A DNA stretch of 64,000 nucleotides from an uncultured Acetatifactor sp. (GTDB lineage: Bacteria > Bacillota > Clostridia > Lachnospirales > Lachnospiraceae). Positions 50,513 through 58,642 of the stretch are shown in pieces. The notes beneath the pieces are model-generated. The model was not told where the DNA came from and made no database searches. It worked only from the letters and a program-made list of their open reading frames with translations. The translations under genes were made by a program, and so were the position numbers. The stretch's first letter is position 1, and each line of letters opens with the position of its first letter. Location of the stretch: positions 124,001-188,000 of the forward strand of contig CANQEH010000001.1 in assembly GCA_947594835.1 (NCBI GenBank), given 5' to 3'.

Positions 50513-51500
50513 AACCCCCTTGATTTCGGTCATCGTGCCGGTTTATAATACACAGGAATATCTGGCCAGGTGCGTGCACTCCATCACGGCCCAGACGTTT
50601 CAAAATCTGGAGATCCTTTTGGTGGACGACGGCTCTACGGACGACTCCGGGGCGCTTTGTGAAAAGCTGGCGCTGGAAGACGACAGGATTAAGGTTTTCC
50701 ATCAGGAAAACGGCGGTTCCTCTGCCGCCAGGAATCTTGCGCTTGGGCAGGCGGCCGGGGAATATATAGGGTTTGTGGACAGCGACGACTATATCGAACC
50801 CTATTTTTACGAAAAGCTGTACCGGGCCATCAAGGAATACGGTGTGACGGTGAGCCAGATCGGGCGGGACGAGATCGATGAACAGGGGAATCTGCTGCCC
50901 AATATCTGCGAGCCTCCCAAAGAGCCTGTGCTCTGGGAGAGCCGGGATTTCCTGCGGGAGCTTATCCTGCATCGGGGGGACTGTTCTTTCTGCACCAAGC
51001 TTCTTGCCCGGGAATTGTTCGGGGAGAGCCGTTTCCCGGAAAACAAGCTGAACGAAGACTTTTACCTTTTGGTACAAATGCTTCCCCGGATCAAACGCCT
51101 GATTTCTTTGCCGGAACAGGGGTATCATGTCTTTTACCGTATGGGCAGCAATTCCCGGAAAGCGGATCGGGAAAATTTTTCCCCTGTGTTTGCGGACTGC
51201 GTGGACAACGCAGATATGGCGGCAGAGCTGGCAGCACGGCAATACCCGGAGCTCTCAGAAGAAGCGTTCCGCTTTGGGGTGTTCCAGCGGCTGGAATATC
51301 TGCTGCACATTCCCATCTCCCAGATGACAAGGGAAAACAGGAAATACCGGGAGATTGTGCGATTCCTTCGCAGGAATTGGGGCAGGGCCATGAAAAACCC
51401 TTATCTGACGAAGAAAAATAAGCTCTATCACACGCTGTTTGCCCTGTCTCCCACAGGGATCCGGAAGCTGCACAGGATGGTGCGCGGGATGCGCGGGTGA
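50505..51500 (+). CDS. Family 2 glycosyltransferase
   Basis: The protein has 331 residues from ATG 50505. The GT2 start is PLISVIVPVYNTQEYLARC, with DDGSTDDSG (about 41-49) and the metal motif VDSDDYIEP (about 91-99). Downstream segments (YRMGSNSRK, FLRRNWGRAMKN) resemble the EpsH/EpsJ group of exopolysaccharide GT2s. A short C-terminal basic region follows. It overlaps the upstream GT4 by 8 bp and precedes an O-antigen-ligase-type protein. Substrate unknown. Confidence 0.88.
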   Translation: MCETPLISVIVPVYNTQEYLARCVHSITAQTFQNLEILLVDDGSTDDSGALCEKLALEDDRIKVFHQENGGSSAARNLALGQAAGEYIGFVDSDDYIEPYFYEKLYRAIKEYGVTVSQIGRDEIDEQGNLLPNICEPPKEPVLWESRDFLRELILHRGDCSFCTKLLARELFGESRFPENKLNEDFYLLVQMLPRIKRLISLPEQGYHVFYRMGSNSRKADRENFSPVFADCVDNADMAAELAARQYPELSEEAFRFGVFQRLEYLLHIPISQMTRENRKYREIVRFLRRNWGRAMKNPYLTKKNKLYHTLFALSPTGIRKLHRMVRGMRG

Positions 51501-51528
51501 GGCGGTACTGCAGGGGATGGGAGGAAAG

Positions 51529-53160
51529 ATGCCGAGAGAGAAAACAGGAGAAAAGGTATATACATACTCAGCCAGAAGGCTGGTATACGCCCTGTGCTTT
51601 TTCTTTTTTTGTATCATTGAGCAGAGGACGAAGACCTGTTCCGGGCTGGATGGCTGGCAGGAGACCTTCCGCGATCTGACCGGGGTGGTGATGGCAGTGC
51701 TGTTATTCTCCCATTGGCGCTGGGAGGACGTGAAGAGGCGGAAGGCGCCTTATCTGGTATGGACGGTATTGTGGGCGGTGTGTATGCCGTTTGCATTCCG
51801 CTGGGGGAAAGAGAACAGGCCCTTTTTGAACGACTGGGCGGTGGTCCTGCTGGACGTGGTTCTGTATGGATACCTTCTGCTGCACCTGTTTTTGCAGGTG
51901 GTTCTGGAAAAGAAACGGCCCAGGTTAAATAAAAAATTTTTTGCGGCCTGGCTGGTTTTGATGGCGCTGGCCATTGTGTCCAGGAGCACTTATATCTGGC
52001 CGTTTTGCTATCTGGTAATGTTCGGCTGCTTTTATCTGACAGACTACACGGGACAGGAGCGGGAAGATCTTTTCCAGGGGATGCTGGATGGGATCATCCT
52101 CGGTTTTTTTGTCCTGCAGGGCCTCTGCTTTGTGTTCCGGCCATACGATATTGTGCGGTATTGCGGATATTTCGCAAACCCCAACTGGAACGCCTTGTTC
52201 TATGTGGAGGTTTTGGCGGCGGTATTGGCCAAGATCCTTTCTGTGACAAAGAACGGTTCGTCCAAGTGGGCGAGGGTGTACTACTGGCTGGGCGCCGGTG
52301 TGGTGCTGTCCTTTGAACTGATGACCATCGGGCGTTCCGGGTGGCTGACGGCAATCGTGCTGCTGTTTGCATTTTTCCGATTTTTGAAAAAAATTCAGCC
52401 GCGGGTCCGTTTTTGGAAAAAGCTGGCGCTGACGGCTGCGTGTGTGCTTTTCACCTTCCCCCTGTGTTTTGGGGCGGTTCGATATCTTCCGCCACTGTTT
52501 CACCATCCGATGTGGTTTTGGGGAGAGTGGAGCGAGCAGAGGGTACATTCCTGGGATCCCTGGGATTCCGAAAAATATGTGGATCTGGACGAATATCTGG
52601 AGTCCGCTTTGGGCAGGATTTTTGACAGTTTTACCAATCTTCTGGAGCATTCCCCGCTTCAGGCCAAAGCGCAGGCATCGGAAGCGGCTGGGAAGCAAGA
52701 AGACTCTCAGCATGAGCGGCTGCAGCAGAGGAATCTGCCGCCGAATCGGATTCCTGTGCTTTCAGATGATGTAAGCCAGAGGGATACCATTTTGATACGG
52801 CGCACCATCTATGGCTATTACCTGCGCCGTCTGAATCTCTGGGGACACCCCTATGAGGAGCAGGGCTTTCAGCTTCAGAAAAATTATTGGATCGGCCATG
52901 CCCACAATATTTATCTGCAGTACGGGACAGACTTTGGGATCCCGTTTATGCTTTTGTTTACCGGGCTGATCGCAGTGGGGGCATTCCTCCTTGGCAGGCA
53001 GTTTGCCCGGACAGGCTCTGTAGAGGCGGCAGCCTGCTGGATGTTCCTGCTCATCCCCGCCGTATTCGGGATATTCGAGTATGCCTGGGGAGTAGGGAGC
53101 TTAAGTATCACGATGCTGTTTACGGCGTGGAGAAAGGCGGTCGTAAGTGGAGAAGAATAA
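51529..53160 (+). CDS. O-antigen ligase/polymerase-type membrane protein
   Basis: About 543 residues from ATG 51529, or 547 from ATG 51517, with GGGAGG just upstream. It has about ten or eleven membrane helices and a large extracytoplasmic loop (about 320-440), the Wzy_C/O-antigen ligase layout. The loop contains GHAHNIYLQYGTDFG (about 456-470), and the H-N pair is the typical ligase/polymerase motif. It either polymerises or attaches glycan outside the membrane. With EpsG at 46.7 kb there are two such proteins in one cluster. It overlaps the next gene by 14 bp. Confidence 0.85.
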   Translation: MPREKTGEKVYTYSARRLVYALCFFFFCIIEQRTKTCSGLDGWQETFRDLTGVVMAVLLFSHWRWEDVKRRKAPYLVWTVLWAVCMPFAFRWGKENRPFLNDWAVVLLDVVLYGYLLLHLFLQVVLEKKRPRLNKKFFAAWLVLMALAIVSRSTYIWPFCYLVMFGCFYLTDYTGQEREDLFQGMLDGIILGFFVLQGLCFVFRPYDIVRYCGYFANPNWNALFYVEVLAAVLAKILSVTKNGSSKWARVYYWLGAGVVLSFELMTIGRSGWLTAIVLLFAFFRFLKKIQPRVRFWKKLALTAACVLFTFPLCFGAVRYLPPLFHHPMWFWGEWSEQRVHSWDPWDSEKYVDLDEYLESALGRIFDSFTNLLEHSPLQAKAQASEAAGKQEDSQHERLQQRNLPPNRIPVLSDDVSQRDTILIRRTIYGYYLRRLNLWGHPYEEQGFQLQKNYWIGHAHNIYLQYGTDFGIPFMLLFTGLIAVGAFLLGRQFARTGSVEAAACWMFLLIPAVFGIFEYAWGVGSLSITMLFTAWRKAVVSGEE

Positions 53161-55009
53161 TTTTCTGAAAATCCCTGTCAATCGGATCATTTTACTGCTG
53201 CTGCTGGATGTGATGTCCGTGCTGATTGCCTCCTTCGGCGCATTGTATGTGCGATTTGATTTTCAGTTTGGCAATCTGGCGGAAACGGTGTATCTGGAGC
53301 GTCTGGAGCGGATCCTTGTGCCTGATACCCTGATTGCACTGGCCGTCTTTGCCCTCTGGAAGCTGTATAAGAGCGTTTGGCGTTATGCCAGCGCCAACGA
53401 ATTGATCAATATTGTATTTGCTACCGCCTGCAACGCTGTTTTACAGGTTTTCCTCTGTTACGGCACAGGGCAGAAGATGCCCAGAAGTTATTATATTCTC
53501 TATTGGTTCCTGCTCACCGTACTGGTCTGCGGCACCCGATTCGGCTACCGGCTCCTGCGGATCCTCAATAACAAGCGGGCTGCCATCCTGGGAAAAACCA
53601 AACGGGTCAACACCATGCTCATCGGGGCAGGGGCAGCCGGGAATATGATCCTCAAAGAGATTGAGAGCAGCCAGTACTTAAACTGCCAGATCAAGTGCAT
53701 CATCGACGATCAGCCGGGCTGTCACGGGAAGCTGATGCGGGGCGTCCCCATTGTGGGGGGCAGGGAGAGCATTCTGGACGCCGTGAGGCAGTATGGGATC
53801 GATGAGATCATTTTTGCCATTCCCTCCGCTACCGTGCAGGCCAGAAAAGAGATTCTGGACATCTGCAAGGAGTCCGGGTGCAGGCTGCGCACCCTGCCCG
53901 GCGTGTACCAGCTGATCAACGGAGACGTGTCCGTCGCCACCCTGAAGGAAGTGGAGATTGAAGATCTGCTGGGCCGGGAGCCCATTCAGATCAATACGGA
54001 GGAAGTTCTTCGGTATGTCAGCGGGAAGACTGTGATGATCACAGGCGGCGGCGGCTCCATCGGCAGCGAACTCTGCAGACAGATTGCCGCCCATCATCCC
54101 AGGCGGCTGGTGGTGGTGGACATCTATGAAAACAACGCCTACGACATACAGCAGGAGCTTCTCCGCAAGTATCCGGAACTGGATCTGGCAGTTTTGATCG
54201 CCTCTGTGCGCAACACAAACCGCATGGACAAGATTTTTGAGACTTACCGCCCCGAGATCGTCTATCACGCGGCTGCCCACAAGCACGTGCCGCTGATGGA
54301 GACAAGCCCCAATGAGGCCATCAAGAACAATGTATTCGGCACCTATAAGACAGCCCTGGCGGCAGACAAATACGGCGCGGAGAAATTTGTGCTGATCTCT
54401 ACGGACAAGGCGGTCAATCCCACCAATATAATGGGCGCCTCCAAGCGCATCTGCGAGATGGTGATCCAGACGATGAACCAGCATTCCCGGACAAATTTTG
54501 TGGCGGTCCGGTTTGGAAATGTGCTGGGCAGCAACGGCAGTGTGATCCCCCTATTCAAAAAACAGATTGCGGAAGGCGGGCCGGTGACGGTGACAGACCC
54601 AGAGATTATCCGCTATTTTATGACCATTCCGGAGGCGGTGTCCCTGGTGTTACAGGCCGGCGCTTACGCCAAAGGCGGCGAAATCTTTGTGCTGGATATG
54701 GGACAGCCGATGAAGATACTGGATCTGGCGGTCAATCTGATCAAGCTGTCCGGCTACAAGCCCGGGGAAGACATTGAGATCAAGTTTACAGGCCTGCGTC
54801 CCGGGGAAAAGATGTACGAGGAACTGCTCATGGATGAGGAAGGCCTGAAGCAGACGGCCAACAAGATGATCTTTATCGGGAAACCCATCGAGTTTGACGA
54901 GGAGAAGTTTTTTGGACAGCTGGAGCGTCTGCAGAAGGCGGTAAAACAGGAGGTGGAGGACATCCGCCCGATCGTCCGTGAAATAACGGGTACTTATCAT
55001 TACAATTAA
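53147..55009 (+). CDS. WbpM/PglF/CapD-type nucleotide-sugar 4,6-dehydratase
   Basis: The 620-residue protein has four N-terminal membrane helices (about 10-135), then a first Rossmann segment (TMLIGAGAAGNMILKEI) and the catalytic SDR domain from about 290. Catalytic-domain motifs are TGGGGSIGSELCRQ and YHAAAHKHVPLMETSPNEA. The family's unusual MGASKR replaces the usual YxxxK active site. WbpM and PglF convert UDP-GlcNAc to UDP-4-keto-6-deoxy-GlcNAc, the entry to QuiNAc, FucNAc and bacillosamine. The GTG start overlaps the previous gene. The reductase-like epimerase at 56.3 kb could use its product. Confidence 0.92.
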   Translation: MEKNNFLKIPVNRIILLLLLDVMSVLIASFGALYVRFDFQFGNLAETVYLERLERILVPDTLIALAVFALWKLYKSVWRYASANELINIVFATACNAVLQVFLCYGTGQKMPRSYYILYWFLLTVLVCGTRFGYRLLRILNNKRAAILGKTKRVNTMLIGAGAAGNMILKEIESSQYLNCQIKCIIDDQPGCHGKLMRGVPIVGGRESILDAVRQYGIDEIIFAIPSATVQARKEILDICKESGCRLRTLPGVYQLINGDVSVATLKEVEIEDLLGREPIQINTEEVLRYVSGKTVMITGGGGSIGSELCRQIAAHHPRRLVVVDIYENNAYDIQQELLRKYPELDLAVLIASVRNTNRMDKIFETYRPEIVYHAAAHKHVPLMETSPNEAIKNNVFGTYKTALAADKYGAEKFVLISTDKAVNPTNIMGASKRICEMVIQTMNQHSRTNFVAVRFGNVLGSNGSVIPLFKKQIAEGGPVTVTDPEIIRYFMTIPEAVSLVLQAGAYAKGGEIFVLDMGQPMKILDLAVNLIKLSGYKPGEDIEIKFTGLRPGEKMYEELLMDEEGLKQTANKMIFIGKPIEFDEEKFFGQLERLQKAVKQEVEDIRPIVREITGTYHYN

Positions 55010-55018
55010 TCCATAAAG

Positions 55019-55053
55019 AATAAATTTTTGGGAAATATTAGACAAAATTTATT
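55019..55053 (+). promoter_or_regulatory. Inverted repeat before the XRE regulator (possible operator)
   Basis: A perfect 10-bp inverted repeat, AATAAATTTT (55019-55028) and AAAATTTATT (55044-55053), with a 15-bp spacer. It overlaps the TTGCAT (55052-55057) that could serve as the regulator's -35. It may be an autoregulatory site or a weak AT stem ending the upstream operon. Confidence 0.45.
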
Positions 55054-55135
55054 GCATCTCTAAAATCGTGTTCCACAAATACTGAAATGGTTTAAAATGA
55101 ATTTAGTCTTTGTGAACGAAAGAAGGGATGATGCG

Positions 55136-55504
55136 ATGGGATTGGGAGAAATGCTGGCGGCACTGAGAAAGGAAAGAAAACTGGGCCAGAAGGAACTGGC
55201 GGCGCTTCTGAACCTTTCTGTCAGTACCATATCCAATTATGAGAAGGGCGTCCATGACCCGGATCTGGATACCTTGTGTAAGCTGGCAGATTTTTACGGT
55301 GTGACCACGGATTACCTGTTGGGGCGCACCGACTGCCGCCTGAATCCGAAATTTTTGCAGGAGGCTATGACGGAGGACTGTACCTTTCTGGATTTTATGG
55401 AGTCGGTGCACAGCCTTGATCTCGTGAGGAGGCAGAGCACGATGATGTACAACAGATTCATGAAGTATCTGCAGGAAGTGGAAGGAGACGGCGCGCCTGT
55501 CTGA
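55136..55504 (+). CDS. XRE-type HTH regulator
   Basis: The protein has 122 residues from ATG 55136 (AGAAGGG upstream). The N-terminal HTH_3 domain (about 1-60) shows LRKERKLGQKELAALLNLS, VSTISNYEKGVHDPDLD and LADFYGVTTDYLLGRT, a classical Cro/CI-type fold. The C-terminal part (about 65-122) is helical and could dimerise. Standing between two polysaccharide gene groups with its own terminator, it is a plausible local regulator. An in-frame ATG at 55097 adds 13 residues but lies at the promoter. Targets are unknown. Confidence 0.88.
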   Translation: MGLGEMLAALRKERKLGQKELAALLNLSVSTISNYEKGVHDPDLDTLCKLADFYGVTTDYLLGRTDCRLNPKFLQEAMTEDCTFLDFMESVHSLDLVRRQSTMMYNRFMKYLQEVEGDGAPV

Positions 55505-55510
55505 ACGGAT

Positions 55511-55540
55511 AAAAAAGACCTCTTTTGGGAGGTCTTTTTT
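55511..55540. terminator. Terminator after the XRE gene (could work both ways)
   Basis: AAAAAAGACCTC (55511-55522) pairs with GAGGTCTTTTTT (55529-55540) around TTTTGG: a perfect 12-bp stem with T-runs on both strands. Confidence 0.88.
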
Positions 55541-55549
55541 GTATTTTGG

Positions 55550-55578
55550 TTGTATTTATAGGGGCTGCGTGGTAAAAT
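55550..55578 (+). promoter_or_regulatory. Promoter of the second PGT gene group
   Basis: TTGTAT (55550-55555), a 17-bp spacer and TAAAAT (55573-55578) preceded by TGG (extended -10), about 70 bp before the sugar transferase. Confidence 0.65.
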
Positions 55579-55649
55579 AATTTCATTGTCGGCTATATTT
55601 TCTTCATATAAATTCCGTGCGGCGGATCTGAGATGGAGTGGATCAGGGG

Positions 55650-56294
55650 ATGTATCGGAGCTTGAAATCGGTTTTGGATAGGGTGCTGGCGTTTTTGGGG
55701 CTGCTTTTGCTGTCTCCTGTGTTCTTAGTGCTGATTTTGGCCATCAAGCTGGACTCGAAAGGGCCGGTGCTGTTTCGCCAGAAGCGGGTAGGGATCCACA
55801 AGACCCATTTTGATATCCTGAAATTCCGAACCATGCGCATAGACACACCGAAGGATACGCCCACCCATCTTTTGGAAAACCCGCAGCAATATATCACAAA
55901 GGTTGGGGGATTTCTGCGCAGGACAAGCCTGGACGAGTTGCCCCAGATCATCAACATTTTAAAGGGCGATATGGCCATCGTAGGGCCCAGGCCGGCCCTC
56001 TGGAATCAGTATGACCTGATCGCCGAGCGGGATAGGTACGGCGCAAACGACGTACTGCCCGGGCTCACGGGCTGGGCCCAGATCAACGGCAGGGACGAGC
56101 TGCCGATCGAAGTAAAGGCGCGTCTTGACGGGGAATATGTGTCCAGAATGGGGTTTTTCATGGATCTGCGCTGTATTTTGGGCACAGTCTTATCTGTGGC
56201 CAGACAGGAGGGCGTAGTCGAAGGCGGTACGGGAGCGCTGAAAAAGGAAGGCGGTGAGCCGTCCGATACCGGGAAGGGAAAGGATTTCCGCTAA
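55650..56294 (+). CDS. Small phosphoglycosyl transferase (sugar transferase)
   Basis: This PGT (214 residues from ATG 55650; GTG 55638 adds four) is the minimal catalytic type like PglC or WbpL-linked enzymes. It has one membrane helix (about 11-31), KLDSKGPVLFRQKRVG, LKFRTMRID, RTSLDELPQIINILKGDMAIVGPRPAL and LPGLTGWAQINGRDELP. It initiates a repeat unit by adding a sugar-phosphate to undecaprenyl phosphate. It is the second initiating enzyme in 12 kb, with its own promoter. The following epimerase/reductase suggests it may use a QuiNAc- or FucNAc-type donor. Confidence 0.92.
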   Translation: MYRSLKSVLDRVLAFLGLLLLSPVFLVLILAIKLDSKGPVLFRQKRVGIHKTHFDILKFRTMRIDTPKDTPTHLLENPQQYITKVGGFLRRTSLDELPQIINILKGDMAIVGPRPALWNQYDLIAERDRYGANDVLPGLTGWAQINGRDELPIEVKARLDGEYVSRMGFFMDLRCILGTVLSVARQEGVVEGGTGALKKEGGEPSDTGKGKDFR

Positions 56295-56312
56295 AACGAG
56301 CGGGGGACAAGG

Positions 56313-57221
56313 ATGAAACGTGTCTTGATTACAGGGGCGGGAAGTTACATTGGGACTTCCTTCGAAAACTGGGTAAAACAGTATATGGATTCCATCGCCG
56401 TGGAAACGCTGGATATGCGTGAGGACAGCTGGAGAGAGAAAGATTTTGGTGGATTTGACGCCATTTTCCATGTGGCTGGGATTGCCCATGCGGATGTGGG
56501 AAAGGTGACTGAGGCGCAGAAGGCCCTGTACTATCAGATAAACACAGAACTGACGCTGGAATGTGCCCGCAAGGCAAAACGGGATGGCGCAGGCCAATTT
56601 ATTTTTATGAGCAGTATCATTGTGTACGGCGAGAGCGCTGGGATCGGGCACAGCCGTGTGATTACAGCGGATACGCCAACAGCCCCGGCAAACTTTTATG
56701 GAGACAGCAAACTCAAGGCCGAGATGGGCCTGCAGGAACTGGCTTCGGAAAAATTCAAAGTAGTGATATTGAGGCCGCCTATGATCTACGGAAGGGGTTC
56801 TAAGGGGAATTATCCCCTGCTGGCAAAGATGGCGCGTAAGCTTCCTTTTTTCCCTGATGTAGAAAATCAGCGCAGTATGCTTTATATCGGAAACCTGTGC
56901 AGATTTGTAGCTCTGATGATAGAAAATGAGGAGTCGGGCACCTTTTTCCCACAAAACAAAGAGTATGTGTGTACCAGTGAGATGGTAAGGCTGATCGCTG
57001 AAAGCCATAAGAAAAGAATTAGACTGACACGGTCTGCAAATTTGATTTTGGGTGTTTTGGGCGGGAAATACACAAAACGGGGTGTGGGATGCGGCAAGGT
57101 GGGACGGCTCATCAATAAGGCTTTTGGAAATTTTGTCTATGATGCACAGATGAGCTTTTATCAGGAAAATTACTGTATCTATGGATTGGCGGAGTCTATA
57201 CGCCTTACGGAGCAAGTTTGA
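56313..57221 (+). CDS. NAD-dependent epimerase/dehydratase, 4-reductase-like
   Basis: This 302-residue extended SDR has the nucleotide-binding GAGSYIG (about 8-14), HVAGIAH and the YGDSK catalytic YxxxK (about 130-134); the SSIIVYG stretch holds the active Ser. This resembles WbpV/WbiG-type 4-reductases and FnlA-like epimerases. Together with the WbpM/PglF-type dehydratase at 53.1 kb it could make UDP-QuiNAc or UDP-FucNAc, since no aminotransferase is near. AGCGGGGGACAAGG precedes the ATG. The 3' end lies in a perfect TTTGAAAG/CTTTCAAA palindrome over the stop. Confidence 0.85.
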   Translation: MKRVLITGAGSYIGTSFENWVKQYMDSIAVETLDMREDSWREKDFGGFDAIFHVAGIAHADVGKVTEAQKALYYQINTELTLECARKAKRDGAGQFIFMSSIIVYGESAGIGHSRVITADTPTAPANFYGDSKLKAEMGLQELASEKFKVVILRPPMIYGRGSKGNYPLLAKMARKLPFFPDVENQRSMLYIGNLCRFVALMIENEESGTFFPQNKEYVCTSEMVRLIAESHKKRIRLTRSANLILGVLGGKYTKRGVGCGKVGRLINKAFGNFVYDAQMSFYQENYCIYGLAESIRLTEQV

Positions 57222-57287
57222 AAGTAAACTTTCAAATTCTACAAAGAGGGGTGTGTAAACACCCTCTTGGTATGCGTGCTAAAGCAC
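57217..57287 (+). repeat. Three successive palindromes between the epimerase and GT2 genes
   Basis: TTTGAAAG/CTTTCAAA (57217-57224 with 57229-57236, over the stop codon), AAGAGGG-TGT/ACA-CCCTCTT (57244-57250 and 57262-57268 with one bulge) and GTGCT/AGCAC (near 57276-57287). None has a T-run. They fill the whole 82-bp gap and may control RNA stability or translation. Confidence 0.5.
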
Positions 57288-57302
57288 ACAAGGGGTATAG
57301 AA

Positions 57303-58043
57303 ATGAAACCTTTGGTTACAATTTTGACTGTTACATTAAACAGTGAGGAAACATTGGCGCAGACCATAGAATCTGTTTTGGAGCAGACATATGAAAAGAT
57401 AGAGTACCTTATCATAGATGGATTGTCTGAGGATAGAACACTGGAAATTGCGCACAGTTATGAAGAAGCCTTTCTCAGAAAAGGGTTTGATTACAGGATT
57501 GTGTCCGAGAAAGATAATGGTATGTACGATGCGCTGAATAAAGGTGTTCAGATGTGTAAAGGCGAAATCGTCGGCAACATCAATTCCGATGACTGGTATG
57601 AAGCGGATGCGGTGGAAAAGACCGTTCAATGCTTTGAAAATACAGGCTGCGATCTTCTCTATGCGGATTTGCGAATGCATAGGAAAGACGGGACAACCTT
57701 TATAAAGTATGCAAAAGAGACGAAACTTGCCACATCCAGAGGATGGAATCATCCTACTCAATTTGCCAAAAGAGAACTTTATCTTCGGGAAGCATATAAA
57801 TGCGAAGGCCTGCATGACGACTTTGACTTGCTGCTGCGTATAAAGAAAAGACATTATCAGACTGCGATTCTGCACTGCGTGACGGCAAATTTCCGCATGG
57901 AGGGCATGAGCTATGAGAAAGGCCTGGCTCAGACAATGAAACGCATACGGACGAGATACAGCATATATCGGAACAATGGATACAGCAGATTGTATTTGTT
58001 GGAATGTGTCCTGATTGAGGCAGCCAAATCAGTGATAGGATAA
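57303..58043 (+). CDS. Family 2 glycosyltransferase
   Basis: The protein has 246 residues from ATG 57303 (AAGGGG upstream). The GT2 start PLVTILTVTLNSEETLAQTI, DGLSEDRTLE (about 39-48), NSDDWYEAD metal motif (about 93-101) and YADLRMHRKDG (WcaA/Colanic-type) place it close to the WcaE-type capsule glycosyltransferases. No membrane helix. It follows the palindrome cluster and precedes a hexapeptide acyltransferase (11 bp gap). Base composition is visibly more AT-rich than upstream genes. Confidence 0.87.
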   Translation: MKPLVTILTVTLNSEETLAQTIESVLEQTYEKIEYLIIDGLSEDRTLEIAHSYEEAFLRKGFDYRIVSEKDNGMYDALNKGVQMCKGEIVGNINSDDWYEADAVEKTVQCFENTGCDLLYADLRMHRKDGTTFIKYAKETKLATSRGWNHPTQFAKRELYLREAYKCEGLHDDFDLLLRIKKRHYQTAILHCVTANFRMEGMSYEKGLAQTMKRIRTRYSIYRNNGYSRLYLLECVLIEAAKSVIG

Positions 58044-58054
58044 AGGGCGGTTTT

Positions 58055-58642
58055 ATGTTCAAATTCAACAGTTATTTTCCAAGAGTTTTTTACAAACTGA
58101 ATCGCATTCAATACGGACGGAAGCTGGTCCTGCATGGCTGGCCGTTCATATTCCGCTTTCCGAAGGCTCACCTTGCCATAGGAGAAAATTGTGTGCTCAA
58201 CAGTGGTTTTTTTTCAAATCTTCTCGGACTGTATCAGCGGACTATCATTATTGCAAGAGGGAATGCCTGCATTCAGATCGGCGATCATGTAGGTATTTCG
58301 GGTGCTACAATCTATGCCTGGAAAGACATTCAAATTGGAAACGACTGTGTTGTGGGAGCAAACGTAAAAATATTTGATACGGATTTTCATCCGGTAGATG
58401 CCGCGCAGCGACTAAAAGGGAATCGGGACGCAGTAAAGACTGCCTCTGTTAAGATCGGAAATAATGTCTTTATCGGTACCAATGCTATCATTTTAAAGGG
58501 AACAGAGCTGGGAGATGACTGTACTGTGGGAGCAGGAAGTGTTGTGAGTGGAAAATTCCCGCCAGGAGTTACAATAGCGGGCAACCCGGCAAGAGTGATT
58601 GAGACAAAAGATACCAAAGAGCGATCCATGAGGTCATTATGA
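58055..58642 (+). CDS. Hexapeptide-repeat acyltransferase (LbH family)
   Basis: This 195-residue left-handed beta-helix acetyltransferase of the maltose/virginiamycin-O-acetyltransferase type has repeats such as IGENCVLNS, IQIGDHVGIS, IQIGNDCVVGANV, VKIGNNVFIGTN and LGDDCTVGAGSVV. The catalytic His in TDFHPVD (about 109-115) is present. It probably adds an acetyl group to a sugar residue or a polymer. It overlaps the next gene by 4 bp (ATGA). Confidence 0.9.
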   Translation: MFKFNSYFPRVFYKLNRIQYGRKLVLHGWPFIFRFPKAHLAIGENCVLNSGFFSNLLGLYQRTIIIARGNACIQIGDHVGISGATIYAWKDIQIGNDCVVGANVKIFDTDFHPVDAAQRLKGNRDAVKTASVKIGNNVFIGTNAIILKGTELGDDCTVGAGSVVSGKFPPGVTIAGNPARVIETKDTKERSMRSL

